The position numbers and the translations under genes are program-made. A DNA stretch of 64,000 nucleotides from Streptomyces soli (lineage in GTDB: Bacteria; Actinomycetota; Actinomycetes; Streptomycetales; Streptomycetaceae), in NCBI RefSeq assembly GCF_003999195.1, contig NZ_RJVR01000126.1:55438-119437 (forward strand). The letters run 5' to 3'. The notes under the pieces are model-generated. The model had not been told where the DNA came from. It searched no databases and saw only the letters and a program-made list of their open reading frames with translations. Of the stretch, positions 17,000-25,096 are shown piece by piece (the stretch's first letter is position 1; each line of letters starts with the position of its first letter).

Positions 17000-17358
17000 G
17001 ATTCTCCTCCGCTGTGGATGGATTCATGCGGATTCCCGAATGCCGGATCGGCATCGCCCCCCGCATTCCACCTTGGTAGATATTTCTATGCTGCGGAAGG
17101 GGTGGCGTGCCGTGGCGTTTGGTGTCGCCGTAAGGGAGTTGGCGACTGCGGTCGGAGTCCTGACTAACAGTCATCTCGTCATACCTTCGCGGATTTGTTG
17201 CAGAATCCGGACATGGCACGCCGTAACCGATGCTGAAAAGGTCATGGTTGCGGAGAAAACTGATCGGCCATCGACAGCGAACGACACGGATCGCCGAAAG
17301 CAGGGATTTCCCCACGACCCACCCGGCCTTTTCCCCATCCGGATGCGGAGGTCTCACC
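17000..17358. other. Intergenic stretch of about 360 bases, no gene recognised
   Basis: Between the divergent genes at 16999 and 17359. Lower GC than its neighbours (e.g. GGTAGATATTTCTATG near 17081). Frames here lack coding bias. No riboswitch fold recognised by eye; it should hold both promoters. Confidence 0.5.
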
Positions 17359-17865
17359 ATGCCCTACTCCCGGACGAACTCCCGCAAGAAACCGTGGCTT
17401 TGCCACCCGCTCGATCGCGCCACCCGAACCGGCGCCGCCCTCTTCCTCCTCCTCCTGCTCCTCGTGGCCGCCGGCACCGTCACCAGCCCCGCCACCTTCG
17501 CCGACGGACTCGCCCCGTACGGTGTCAAGGCCCTGGTCGTCGCCGCCTCCAAGCAGGGCGCGCCCTACGCCTACGGGGCCACCGGCCCCAACCGCTTCGA
17601 CTGCTCAGGCCTGATGCTCTACGCCTTCCGCAAAGCCGGAAAGCGACTGCCGCGCACCGCCGAGGAGCAGTACGAGCTCACCCTGCACATCCGTCGCCGC
17701 CACCGCAGCCCCGGGGATCTCGTCTTCTTCCCCACCGGCGGTGCCATGGGCCACGTCGGCATCTACGCCGGCCACGGCCGCATCTGGCACGCCCCGCGGC
17801 CCGGCGCCCGGGTGCGGCTGGAGCGGATCTGGACCAGCAACGTCCGATACGGTCGCGCGACCTAG
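17359..17865 (+). CDS. NlpC/P60 cell-wall peptidase, signal-anchored
   Basis: 168-residue exported protein. The N-terminal signal/anchor helix is at about 25-42 (AALFLLLLLLVAAG). The NlpC/P60 domain has the catalytic Cys in RFDCSGLM (C82), His in GHVGIY (H132) and the third residue in RIWHAP (H144). It likely hydrolyses D-gamma-Glu-meso-DAP type bonds in stem peptides, outside the membrane. ATG at 17359 with GGAG eight bases before. Confidence 0.9.
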   Translation: MPYSRTNSRKKPWLCHPLDRATRTGAALFLLLLLLVAAGTVTSPATFADGLAPYGVKALVVAASKQGAPYAYGATGPNRFDCSGLMLYAFRKAGKRLPRTAEEQYELTLHIRRRHRSPGDLVFFPTGGAMGHVGIYAGHGRIWHAPRPGARVRLERIWTSNVRYGRAT

Positions 17866-17954
17866 GGCCCACGGGACGGGCCCGGACCCCCGCCGTCATC
17901 AGTCAACTCGGCGACCCCGAGGAGATCATCGCTGCGGCTCTCGCCGACCTGCCG

Positions 17955-18371
17955 GTGGGAGCCACGTACGTGGGTCCGCCGGCTGCCGGGGCGAGCGGGG
18001 CAGGGGTCGGCGGGCTGGAGATCGCCACTGTCGTCCTGCTGCTGGTCGGCGGATTCCTGTTCGGCATCGGCTGGATCGTCGGGCTCATCCTGGTGTGGTC
18101 CTCGCGGCGATGGACGCCGGTCGACAAGCTGCTGGGCACACTGCTGTTCCCGGGCGGTCTCGTCCTCCCGGTGCTTGCCGTCGGCGGCCTGCTCTACGCG
18201 GCCAGCGGGTCCTGCTCCGACGACTTCGCCCAGGCGGGCAAGGGCGCCGTCGTGCAGTGCACCAGCGACGGAGGAGTCAACCCCGTCCTGGGCATTGTGA
18301 TTATGGCCCTGTTGGTGATCGTCCCCATCGCCACCGGGATCCACCTCGTCAGGCGGGCCCGGCGCGCCTGA
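17955..18371 (+). CDS. Small membrane protein, unrecognised
   Basis: Two transmembrane segments (ATVVLLLVGGFLFGIGWIVGLILVW; LFPGGLVLPVLAVGGLLYA) are followed by a Cys-bearing loop (SCSDDFAQAGKGAVVQC) and a third segment (LGIVIMALLVIVPIATGIHLV). No conserved domain was recognised. The start is doubtful: GTG at 17955 or 17970 are the first starts in frame, yet protein-like sequence (LGDPEEIIAAALADLP) extends upstream to about 17900 without ATG or GTG, so the 5' end may have been lost or the gene may begin with an atypical codon. Confidence 0.6.
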   Translation: MGATYVGPPAAGASGAGVGGLEIATVVLLLVGGFLFGIGWIVGLILVWSSRRWTPVDKLLGTLLFPGGLVLPVLAVGGLLYAASGSCSDDFAQAGKGAVVQCTSDGGVNPVLGIVIMALLVIVPIATGIHLVRRARRA

Positions 18372-18421
18372 GGCCCTGTGCCACAATCGACGGCCCGGGG
18401 CCAATCACACAAGGGGGATTC

Positions 18422-18724
18422 ATGACCGCACAGCATGACGGCGTGGTTGTGTACTGGCGGCCCGGCTGCCCGTACTGCATGGTGCTGCGGATGGGGATGC
18501 GCCGGACGCACCTGCCGTACACCGAGGTCAACATATGGGAGGACCCCGAGGCGGCGGCGTTCGTACGGTCGGTCGCGGACGGGAACGAGACCGTGCCGAC
18601 CGTGGTGGTGGCCGGTAAGGCGATGGTGAACCCGTCAACCCGCGAGGTGGTGGCGGCAGTTGAGGAGCGGGCGCCCCAACTCCTCGTGGAAGCGGCCCCG
18701 AAGGGCCGGTTCCGGCGGCGCTGA
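18422..18724 (+). CDS. Glutaredoxin/mycoredoxin-like protein
   Basis: 100-residue thioredoxin fold with active-site CPYC (GCPYCMVLR), cis-Pro in ETVPTVVVAG, and EVNIWEDPEAAAFVRSV. Actinobacterial relatives (mycoredoxin) reduce mycothiol-mixed disulfides. Cytosolic. ATG start with AAGGGGGA upstream. Confidence 0.92.
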   Translation: MTAQHDGVVVYWRPGCPYCMVLRMGMRRTHLPYTEVNIWEDPEAAAFVRSVADGNETVPTVVVAGKAMVNPSTREVVAAVEERAPQLLVEAAPKGRFRRR

Positions 18725-18739
18725 GACGGTGAGGCCCGC

Positions 18740-20101
18740 TCAGGCGGGCCGCAGGGTCGCACGCACCGGGCGGCCGGGCTGGAGGGTGAGGCCGGTGCGG
18801 GGCGGGATGTCGCCGGGGTCGACGGCGAAGTGGAAGCGCTGGGCCAGCGTGGCCAGGACGAGGACCGCCTCGACCGTGGCGAAGCGGGCGCCGAGGCAGG
18901 CCCTGGCCCCGCCGCCGAAGGGGAACCAGGCGTGGTCGAGCACCGGGTGCGCGGCGTCGGCGTCCCAGCGCTCGGGCCGGAAGGAGTCCGGGTCGGGGAA
19001 CCAGCGCGGGTCGCGCTGGGCGCTCCACTGGCTGGCCCACACCACCGTGCCCTCAGGGACCGGCCGCCCGCCCAGCGTCGAGCCCTCCTTGGCGATGGCG
19101 GTCATCAGCCATACGGGAGGGAAGAGCCGCAGGGTCTCCTTCACCACCTGGTCGGTCCAGGTCAGCGCCTTGAGGTCGTCGTACCCCGGGTCGCGGCCGC
19201 CGAGCACCCGGGTCAGCTCCTCGGTGAGCCGCGCCCGGGCCTCGGGACTGCGGGAGAGCAGATACCAGGCCCAGGTGAGCGTGGTGCCGGTGGTCTCGTG
19301 GCCGCCGATGTAGAGGGTGACCGCCTCGTCGCGTATCTCCTTGTCGGTCAGCGGAAGATCCTCCGCGTCCCGGGCGGCCAGCAGACGGCTGAGCAGGTCG
19401 TCGCGGTCCTCGCCGCTGCGCCGCCGCTGCTCGGTCACCCGCCCGACCTCTGCGTCGATGACTTCGACGGCCGCCTTCAGCTTCCGTCGGCCCGGCGTCG
19501 GCACCCACGGCGGCAGAAACAGCGTCAGCCCTCGGAACTCGTCGCCGATGGCCCGCTGCGCGGTGTCCATCGCGGCCCCGATCACCTCCTCACGCCCCGC
19601 TGTGTCCGCCCCGAACAGGGTGCGTACGGCGATGCGTTGGGTGAGCGCCAGCATTTCCCGCCGTACGTCGACCCGCTGCCCCGGCCGCAGGGACTCCGCC
19701 AGTGCGGCGGCCGACTCGGTCATCGTCTCGGCGTACGACCGGACCTGGCGGGGGCGTACGGCCGGCTGCACCAGCGCCCGCTTGCGCCGCCACGCGGGCC
19801 CTTCCGAGGTGACCACACCGTCGCCCAGCACCAGCTTGAAGGCCCAGCCCAGCTCCGGATGCCGGAAGACGGTCTCGACCCCGGTGAGCAACTCCCCGAT
19901 GTGCTCGGGCCGGGAGACGAACACGGACCGTTGCGGCCCGAGGCGCCATCGCACCAGATCACCGTGGTCGCGCAGCCGCTCGAAGAAGCCGAGCGGGTCG
20001 CGTGCGAAGGCCGGAATGCTGCCGATCAGGGGTAAGCCGCGCGGGCCGCGAACAGGGGCCGGGGCGGGGACAGTTGTGGTCACAGGGGTGTCTGTGGTCA
20101 T
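18740..20101 (-). CDS. Cytochrome P450
   Basis: 453-residue soluble P450. The I-helix oxygen motif is GGHETTGTT (about 266), the K-helix is ETLR (322-325), PERW lies near 378, and the heme loop FGGGARACLGARF holds the Cys ligand at about 402. The long sequence and the GxETT motif resemble CYP102/class II-like bacterial P450s rather than the short macrolide-type enzymes. No ferredoxin or reductase is adjacent; redox partners must come from elsewhere. Substrate unknown. Confidence 0.93.
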   Translation of the reverse strand: MTTDTPVTTTVPAPAPVRGPRGLPLIGSIPAFARDPLGFFERLRDHGDLVRWRLGPQRSVFVSRPEHIGELLTGVETVFRHPELGWAFKLVLGDGVVTSEGPAWRRKRALVQPAVRPRQVRSYAETMTESAAALAESLRPGQRVDVRREMLALTQRIAVRTLFGADTAGREEVIGAAMDTAQRAIGDEFRGLTLFLPPWVPTPGRRKLKAAVEVIDAEVGRVTEQRRRSGEDRDDLLSRLLAARDAEDLPLTDKEIRDEAVTLYIGGHETTGTTLTWAWYLLSRSPEARARLTEELTRVLGGRDPGYDDLKALTWTDQVVKETLRLFPPVWLMTAIAKEGSTLGGRPVPEGTVVWASQWSAQRDPRWFPDPDSFRPERWDADAAHPVLDHAWFPFGGGARACLGARFATVEAVLVLATLAQRFHFAVDPGDIPPRTGLTLQPGRPVRATLRPA

Positions 20102-20251
20102 GGGTCAGTCCCTCGGGCGGTGGGCGGGCGTCGGAGGCGCGTGACCGCACAAGCAAAGCGCCCCGGCACGTCTTGCGCCAGAGGGTGAGTGACCGCCTTG
20201 AGTGGGCACACGTCCAGCAGGATTCAGAATCCGTGTCACTGGGAGGCAGTC

Positions 20252-20515
20252 GTGGAAGTATCGGGCATCATCAGCGCCATCGTGATCGGCTTGATCATCG
20301 GCGTGCTGGCGCGGCTGGTGGTGCCGGGCCGCCAGCACATCGGTGTGATCTGGACGATCCTCATCGGCATTGTGGCGGCTCTGGTCGGATCGGCCATCGC
20401 CAAGGCGGTGGGTGTGGCGGACACCAAGGGCGTGGACTGGATCGAGTGGCTGATCCAGATCGGCCTGGCGGCGGTCGGTATCGCCGCACTGGACCGTGGC
20501 AGGGTGCGCCGCTGA
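20252..20515 (+). CDS. GlsB/YeaQ/YmgE-type small membrane protein
   Basis: 87-residue protein of the transglycosylase-associated (GlsB/YeaQ/YmgE) family: IISAIVIGLIIGVLARLVVPGRQHIGVIWTILIGIVAALVG with the GxxAR turn. Several transmembrane segments. Function uncertain; often stress induced. GTG at 20252 with strong GGGAGG five bases upstream decides the start. Confidence 0.88.
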   Translation: MEVSGIISAIVIGLIIGVLARLVVPGRQHIGVIWTILIGIVAALVGSAIAKAVGVADTKGVDWIEWLIQIGLAAVGIAALDRGRVRR

Positions 20516-20651
20516 GTCGTACGCGCACCCTGGGCGGTTACTGAGGATCTTCGTGTGATGTCGCACTGCGGCTGACGATCGTCACAGCTCACGGGGGCCG
20601 CCGCCCGCGACATCACGCGACGAAGCTCAGTAGTTGGTCAGGATTGCTCGG

Positions 20652-21107
20652 TCAGAGGTCGAATTCGGCGGGCAGCAGGTCGAGGGTGTAGCAGGCCTCG
20701 CGGACGACGGCCTGCTCATCCTTGTCGAAGTTGCCGTCGGCGCCGCCGATGACGATGCCGATCTGGATGACGGCGCGGGCCTCGGCGGGCTTCTTCTTGG
20801 CCTTGGCGACTTCCTGCAGGACGCTGACCTTGCCGAAGTCGAAGTCTGCGGTCAGCTTGTTGAGATAGTCGTCGAAGCGCCGCTGGAGGTCGTCGGCGGG
20901 GAAGTTCTGCAGCACCTCGTTGGTCGCGATGAGCTGGGCGACGCGCCGCCGCTCGGTCGGGTCGACGGAGCCGTCGGCGGCGGCGACGAGGGCGCAGATG
21001 GCCATGCTGGCGTCGCGGAAGGCCCCGCTCTTGAGGTCGTTCTTCTTGGCGTTGAGCTGGGTTTGCATCGTCGATGCGGATTCCTTGAGCCGGTCCCACA
21101 GGGCCAC
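20652..21107 (-). CDS. TerB-like tellurite-resistance family protein
   Basis: 151-residue helical TerB protein: GAFRDASMAICALVAAADGSVDPTERRRVAQLI and GIVIGGADGNFDKDEQAVVREACYTLDL are the paired acidic (EF-hand-like) motifs. Family members are cytosolic calcium/metal-responsive stress proteins. GTG at 21107 with GAGGAGAG upstream. No other ter genes flank it. Confidence 0.88.
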   Translation of the reverse strand: MALWDRLKESASTMQTQLNAKKNDLKSGAFRDASMAICALVAAADGSVDPTERRRVAQLIATNEVLQNFPADDLQRRFDDYLNKLTADFDFGKVSVLQEVAKAKKKPAEARAVIQIGIVIGGADGNFDKDEQAVVREACYTLDLLPAEFDL

Positions 21108-21267
21108 GGTCTCTCCTCGTGTCTTGGTCAAGCGTTGGCAATGGGGCCAACGAAGGAGCGCCCCCTGAAGTGCCTGGACCGATCGCACATGTCCCGGCTC
21201 GGTCCGGGGTAGCGGAAGGAACAAACGGTACGCATCGCGTCGTATGAGGCGATTGAGGTGATCATGG

Positions 21268-22095
21268 ATGAAGTTCGGGATCTCGACCTTCGTGACTGAC
21301 GAAGGCATCACGCCCACCGCGCTCGGCCCCGCGCTGGAGCAGCGCGGCTTCGACTCGCTGTTCCTAGCCGAGCACACCCACGTCCCGGCCAGCCGGGAGA
21401 CCCCGTACCCGGGCGGCGAAGAGCTGCCCCGGATCTACTACCGCACGCTGGACCCGTTTGTGACCCTGTCCGCCATCGCGCCGGTCACCAGCGATCTGCT
21501 GCTGGGGACCGGTATCGCCCTGGTGGTGCAGCGGGACCCGATCATCACGGCAAAGGAGGTCGCCTCCCTGGACCTGATCTCCGGCGGCCGGGTGATCTTC
21601 GGGGTGGGCGCCGGCTGGAACAGGGAGGAGATGCGCAACCACGGTACGGATCCGCGCACCCGGGGCCGGCTGATGGACGAGCGGATCCACGCCATGATCG
21701 AGCTGTGGACCAAGGACAAGGCGGAGTTCCACGGCGAATTCGTCGACTTCGACCCCACCTACTCCTGGCCCAAACCGGTGCAGAAGCCGCATCCGCCGAT
21801 CTACGTCGGCGGTGCCAGCGACCGGACCTTCGCCCGCGTGGCCGAGTACGGCTCGGCCTGGCTGGTCACCGGCGTCCACCCGAAGGAACTGGGCCCGCAG
21901 ATCGAGCGCATGCGGCAGAAGGCCGGCGCCGACGCGGCCGTCGTGGTGTACGCGGCCCCGCCCGAACGCGAAGCCGTCGAGGCGTACGTGCAGCTGGGCG
22001 TGGAGCGCGTGCTGTTCTACCTGCCGACCGAGCCGGAGAGCGAAACACTGCGCATCCTCGACGAACTGGCCGAGATCGCGGCGGCCTACCGGTAA
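21268..22095 (+). CDS. LLM-class F420-dependent oxidoreductase
   Basis: 275 residues, luciferase-like (beta/alpha)8 barrel. FDSLFLAEHTHVP, LLLGTGIALVVQRDP, AKEVASLDLISGGRVIFGVGAGWNREEMRNHG, and PHPPIYVGGASDRTFARVAEYGSAWL are typical of the actinobacterial F420-dependent subgroup. Cytosolic; substrate unknown. The next gene is a PPOX-type F420-linked protein, 20 bases downstream. Confidence 0.92.
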   Translation: MKFGISTFVTDEGITPTALGPALEQRGFDSLFLAEHTHVPASRETPYPGGEELPRIYYRTLDPFVTLSAIAPVTSDLLLGTGIALVVQRDPIITAKEVASLDLISGGRVIFGVGAGWNREEMRNHGTDPRTRGRLMDERIHAMIELWTKDKAEFHGEFVDFDPTYSWPKPVQKPHPPIYVGGASDRTFARVAEYGSAWLVTGVHPKELGPQIERMRQKAGADAAVVVYAAPPEREAVEAYVQLGVERVLFYLPTEPESETLRILDELAEIAAAYR

Positions 22096-22115
22096 CCGGC
22101 GACCGGTGCGACGGC

Positions 22116-22532
22116 ATGCCCGACATGGCGGAGGACGAGGCACGGCAGCGGTTCGCCGACGCCCGGGTGGCACGGCTGGCCACCGTCGATGCCGGCGGCC
22201 GCCCGCATCTTGTGCCGCTGGTCTTCGCCGTGCGCGACGACCTCGTCGTCTCCGCCGTCGACCACAAGCCGAAACGGTCGCCCCGGCTGAAGCGGCTGCA
22301 CAACATCGCCACCAACCCGGCGGTCTGCCTGCTGGCGGACGCGTACGACGACGACTGGGACCGCCTGTGGTGGGCCCGCGCCGACGGCTTCGCCCGCCTC
22401 GCAACCCCGCAGGAGGCCCGGGACGCGGTGGCACTGCTGCGGGAGCGCTACGAGCCGTACCGCCGCTGGCCGCCGGACGGGCCGGTGATGCTGGTCGTCG
22501 TCCGGCGGTGGCGGGGGTGGCGTGCCGTCTAG
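22116..22532 (+). CDS. PPOX-class F420-dependent protein (TIGR03668-like)
   Basis: 138-residue split-barrel protein: RFADARVARLATVDAGGRPHLVPLVFAV, VVSAVDHKPKR, KRLHNIATNPAVCLLADAYDDDW and LWWARADGFARL. This subgroup (Rv1155-like) binds F420. ATG at 22116 or 22125; the 20-base gap from the LLM gene suggests one operon. The stop region is followed by a MITE-terminus-like GGACAGGCC. Confidence 0.85.
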   Translation: MPDMAEDEARQRFADARVARLATVDAGGRPHLVPLVFAVRDDLVVSAVDHKPKRSPRLKRLHNIATNPAVCLLADAYDDDWDRLWWARADGFARLATPQEARDAVALLRERYEPYRRWPPDGPVMLVVVRRWRGWRAV

Positions 22533-22826
22533 GACAGGCCCCAGGCCTGACCTCGCGCAACCCTGTGAGCGGTGGGGTTCCGGTTCACTCCGTACGCAGG
22601 CACTCCGGTCGGGTCAGCCACCACAGCGGCGGCAGGCTGAGCGCGGTCACCAGCCGGATGACCCCGCCGCCCGGGCGTGCGGTCGACCCCCGGCGGAGCG
22701 GGAGTCTTCGTCCCCTCGGGCCGGCCTGCCTGCTGACGACGCTCGAATTCCCGTTGCTCTACCGCGAGTTGCGGGACGACGCGGATCCGCTGGCCATCGG
22801 TGTCCTGTACGCCCGCGATCTGCTGC
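22533..22826. other. Non-coding stretch with apparent gene remnants
   Basis: No intact gene. On the minus strand, about 22583-22690 reads VTALSLPPLWWLTRPECLRTE then stop, like the C-terminus of a permease or histidine-kinase-type membrane protein. On the plus strand, about 22740-22860 reads EFPLLYRELRDDADPLAIG, also protein-like. Both lack starts and partners, so they are probably decayed pieces. Confidence 0.35.
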
Positions 22827-23204
22827 TCATCGCGGCGGCCGGGCTGTCGGCGACGCGGTTGTGGAGGGCGACGGCTTCGGGTCGGGTGACTCGGCCAGCC
22901 TCCTGATGACGTCGAGCCGGGCGTCCCAGGTGGCCGCGACCCGCGCCATCCAGCGGGCCGTGGCGTCGAGGCGCTGCGGCTCGACGCGGTAGCGCCGTTC
23001 CCGCCCGCTGCGCCGGCTGCTGACGAGCCCCGCCTTCTCCAGCACCGACAAATGCTGGACCACGGCCTGCCGGCTCACCGGCAGTTCCCCGGCCAGCCCG
23101 GTCGCGGTGGCCTCCCCCCGTGCGGCGAGCCCGTCGAGGACGCGCCGCCGCATGGGGTCCGCGAGCGCGGCCAGGACCTCGTCGACCTGGTCGAGACCGG
23201 TCAT
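22827..23204 (-). CDS. ArsR-family transcriptional regulator
   Basis: 125-residue winged-helix repressor: LAALADPMRRRVLDGLAARGEATATGLAGELPVSRQAVVQHLSVLEKAGLV. No CxC metal site; members of this subgroup pair with SRPBCC proteins and respond to organic ligands. ATG at 23204 overlaps the SRPBCC stop by four bases (ATGA), so the pair is co-translated. The presumed operators lie upstream of the SRPBCC gene at 23692-23744. Confidence 0.92.
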   Translation of the reverse strand: MTGLDQVDEVLAALADPMRRRVLDGLAARGEATATGLAGELPVSRQAVVQHLSVLEKAGLVSSRRSGRERRYRVEPQRLDATARWMARVAATWDARLDVIRRLAESPDPKPSPSTTASPTARPPR

Positions 23205-23656
23205 GCGCCCCGCTGTTCGGCGTGCCGGCGCAGCGAGTCCAGGGCGTCCGGCCAGCCGCCCGAGTGGCTCTCGTACGAGGCGGTGGCCTGGCGCTCGGCC
23301 GGGATCTCCAGCTTGGCGAATCCGCTCTCGATCAGGCTGAGCCGGGTCCCGTCGCCGTCCTCGGCGAGCGTGAACTCGACCAGCGTCGAGTTGTCGTCCG
23401 TGGCCTCCTCGCCCGGGAAGGCGCTGGCCCACCGGTACGAGAAGTAGTGCGGCGGGTCGAGCTTCTCGATGCGGGTGAGGAAGACCCCGTACTGGCCGTG
23501 GTCGAGCACCATGATCCCGCCCGGCCGGAGGTCGATCTCGGTCGGCTTGCCCTGCCCGAACCACGCTCCCACGTGCTCAGGTTCGGTGAGTACCGCCCAG
23601 ACGCGCTCGATGGGTGCGGCGATGGTGATCTCTCGTTCGATCCGGTCCGCCGACAT
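23201..23656 (-). CDS. SRPBCC (AHSA1-like) domain protein
   Basis: 151-residue helix-grip protein: IEREITIAAPIERVWAVLTEPEHVGAWFGQG, GIMVLDHGQYGVFLTRIEKLDPPHYFSYRW, and a C-terminal GGWPDALDSLRRHAE. The hydrophobic pocket may bind a ligand sensed together with the ArsR partner encoded next. First gene of the two-gene operon. Confidence 0.92.
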   Translation of the reverse strand: MSADRIEREITIAAPIERVWAVLTEPEHVGAWFGQGKPTEIDLRPGGIMVLDHGQYGVFLTRIEKLDPPHYFSYRWASAFPGEEATDDNSTLVEFTLAEDGDGTRLSLIESGFAKLEIPAERQATASYESHSGGWPDALDSLRRHAEQRGA

Positions 23657-23691
23657 GACGGCCTCCAGGTGTGTTGGGTCGGGTCGGTTAC

Positions 23692-23744
23692 GTGCAACCC
23701 CAGGCTTGCACGTCTGTCGTGGACGCGCAAGCCTGGGGTTGCAC
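23692..23744. promoter_or_regulatory. Twin palindromic operator upstream of SRPBCC-ArsR
   Basis: Two sites of form GTGCAA-N8-TTGCAC (23692-23711) and GCGCAA-N8-TTGCAC (23725-23744) are arranged so that an 18-base arm (23692-23709) is repeated in perfect inversion at 23727-23744. This is a strong ArsR operator candidate in the divergent region before the VOC/MDMPI gene. Confidence 0.7.
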
Positions 23745-23814
23745 ATGTTCACGGTGTGGCGGCTGACCCGGCCGCCGCCTACCGTGGGGGACAGCCCCGA
23801 GACAAGGCCGACAC

Positions 23815-24213
23815 ATGATCAATGGCGCTCATGTCATCCTCTACAGTCGCGACGCCGAGGCGGACCGGGCGTTCTTCCGGGACGTACTGCGATATCCGCA
23901 CGTCGACGGAGGCGGCGGCTGGCTGATCTTCAAGCTGCCGCCCGCCGAGGAACGAGGGGACGTCGGCACGAGCATTCACCTGCACGCCACGGACGCCCGC
24001 CCCGAGCTGAACGCCGAGTGGCTGATCGAACTCGGCGACAGCGGCTTCACCTGGCACCGTGGCCACGACAAGGCGGCCGTCGCGCTGCGCGGTCCGCTGG
24101 CCGACGTCCTACGGGTCTTCTACCGGCGGCTGCCCGCAGGGAGCGCCCGGGTGGAGGTGCTGGGTCAGGGCGCGCTGTTGGACTACTGGCTGGAAAGGGT
24201 CTCCCTCGGGTGA
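23815..24213 (+). CDS. Chimeric VOC (N) / MDMPI C-terminal domain protein
   Basis: 132 residues. The first 45 (INGAHVILYSRDAEADRAFFRDVLRYPHVDGGGGWLIF) are the opening beta-alpha-beta of a VOC/glyoxalase protein. Residues about 50-132 (SIHLHATDARPELNAEWLIEL ... EVLGQGALLDYWLERVSLG) match the C-terminal domain of the MDMPI protein at 34902-35699 almost line by line. Both parents are incomplete: the VOC half lacks its second repeat and the other half lacks the DinB-like N-terminal domain. It may be a functional fusion or a recombination relic in frame. ATG start, divergent from SRPBCC-ArsR across the twin operator. Confidence 0.7.
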   Translation: MINGAHVILYSRDAEADRAFFRDVLRYPHVDGGGGWLIFKLPPAEERGDVGTSIHLHATDARPELNAEWLIELGDSGFTWHRGHDKAAVALRGPLADVLRVFYRRLPAGSARVEVLGQGALLDYWLERVSLG

Positions 24214-24246
24214 GGGAGCCATCTCCCCTACGCCGAAGGAGCTGTG

Positions 24247-25041
24247 ATGGCGACCGCAATCTCGGCCGACGGCACCCTCATCGCCTACGACCGTAGGGGC
24301 CAGGGGCCATCGCTCGTCGTCGTGTGCGGCGCCCTGGCCGGCCGCGCGGCCGTCGCGCCGCTCGCCACCTTGCTGGCCCCGGACTTCACTGTTCTCGCCT
24401 ACGCCCGCCGTGGCCTCGGCGCCAGCGGCGACACCCCGCCCTACGCCGTCGAGCGCGAGATCGAGGACCTGGCCGCCGTGATCGCCGAGGCCGGCGCACC
24501 GGCGTACGTCTTCGGCCACTCCTCCGGCGCGGTCCTGGCCCTGGTGGCAGCCGCCAAGGGCCTCGAGATCGCCCGACTGGCACTCTACGAGCCGCCGTTC
24601 GTCGTCGACGACAGCCGCCCGCACCCGCCGGAGGACTTCACGCAGCGGCTCGCGGAACTGGCGGAGTCGGGGCAACGGGACGAGGCGGTCGAGCTCTTCC
24701 TGACCAAGGGCGTCGACCTCCCGCCGTCGGCGGTGGCGCAGATGCGCGGGATGCCCATGTGGCCGGGGCTCGCTGCCGCCGCCCACACCCTCGCGTACAA
24801 CACCGCGATCATGGGTGACTTCTCCGTGCCGGCCGACCGGGCAGCCGCCATCGAGGCGCCGACTCTCGTCCTGGACGGCGGCAACAGCCCCGCCTGGGCG
24901 CGTAACTCGGTCCGGGCGGTCGCCGACGCCATCCCCGGTGCCCGGCGGCTGACCATGGAGGGCCAGGAGCATGGCGCGGCCCCCGAGGCCCTGGCGCCGG
25001 TGCTGCGGGACTTCTTCGGCGAACCTCCGGCGAACATCTGA
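24247..25041 (+). CDS. Alpha/beta hydrolase
   Basis: 264 residues. SADGTLIAYDRRGQGPSLVVVCGAL, DFTVLAYARRGLGASGDT, nucleophile elbow GHSSGAV (Ser), an acid in LVLDGGNSP and a His in EGQEHGAAPEAL. It is an esterase/epoxide-hydrolase-like soluble enzyme of unknown substrate. ATG at 24247 with AAGGAG upstream, 33 bases after the chimeric gene, so probably in one operon with it. Confidence 0.92.
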   Translation: MATAISADGTLIAYDRRGQGPSLVVVCGALAGRAAVAPLATLLAPDFTVLAYARRGLGASGDTPPYAVEREIEDLAAVIAEAGAPAYVFGHSSGAVLALVAAAKGLEIARLALYEPPFVVDDSRPHPPEDFTQRLAELAESGQRDEAVELFLTKGVDLPPSAVAQMRGMPMWPGLAAAAHTLAYNTAIMGDFSVPADRAAAIEAPTLVLDGGNSPAWARNSVRAVADAIPGARRLTMEGQEHGAAPEALAPVLRDFFGEPPANI

Positions 25042-25096
25042 CGACCGGACAGCTTTGTCGTTCCCCGCCCCACCCCGGCGCTCGTACGGTGATCGA

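Noticed and set aside
17000..17358. Possible c-di-AMP (ydaO) riboswitch before the NlpC/P60 gene
   Set aside because: Such riboswitches often precede cell-wall hydrolases in Streptomyces, but the conserved GC-rich blocks and pairing pattern were not seen.
16827..17360. Extended minus-strand frame upstream of the gene at 16517-16999
   Set aside because: It is in a different frame, overlaps the promoter region and lacks recognisable motifs.
18740..20101. P450 as the sign of a natural-product cluster
   Set aside because: No polyketide, peptide synthetase, terpene synthase or tailoring genes surround it.
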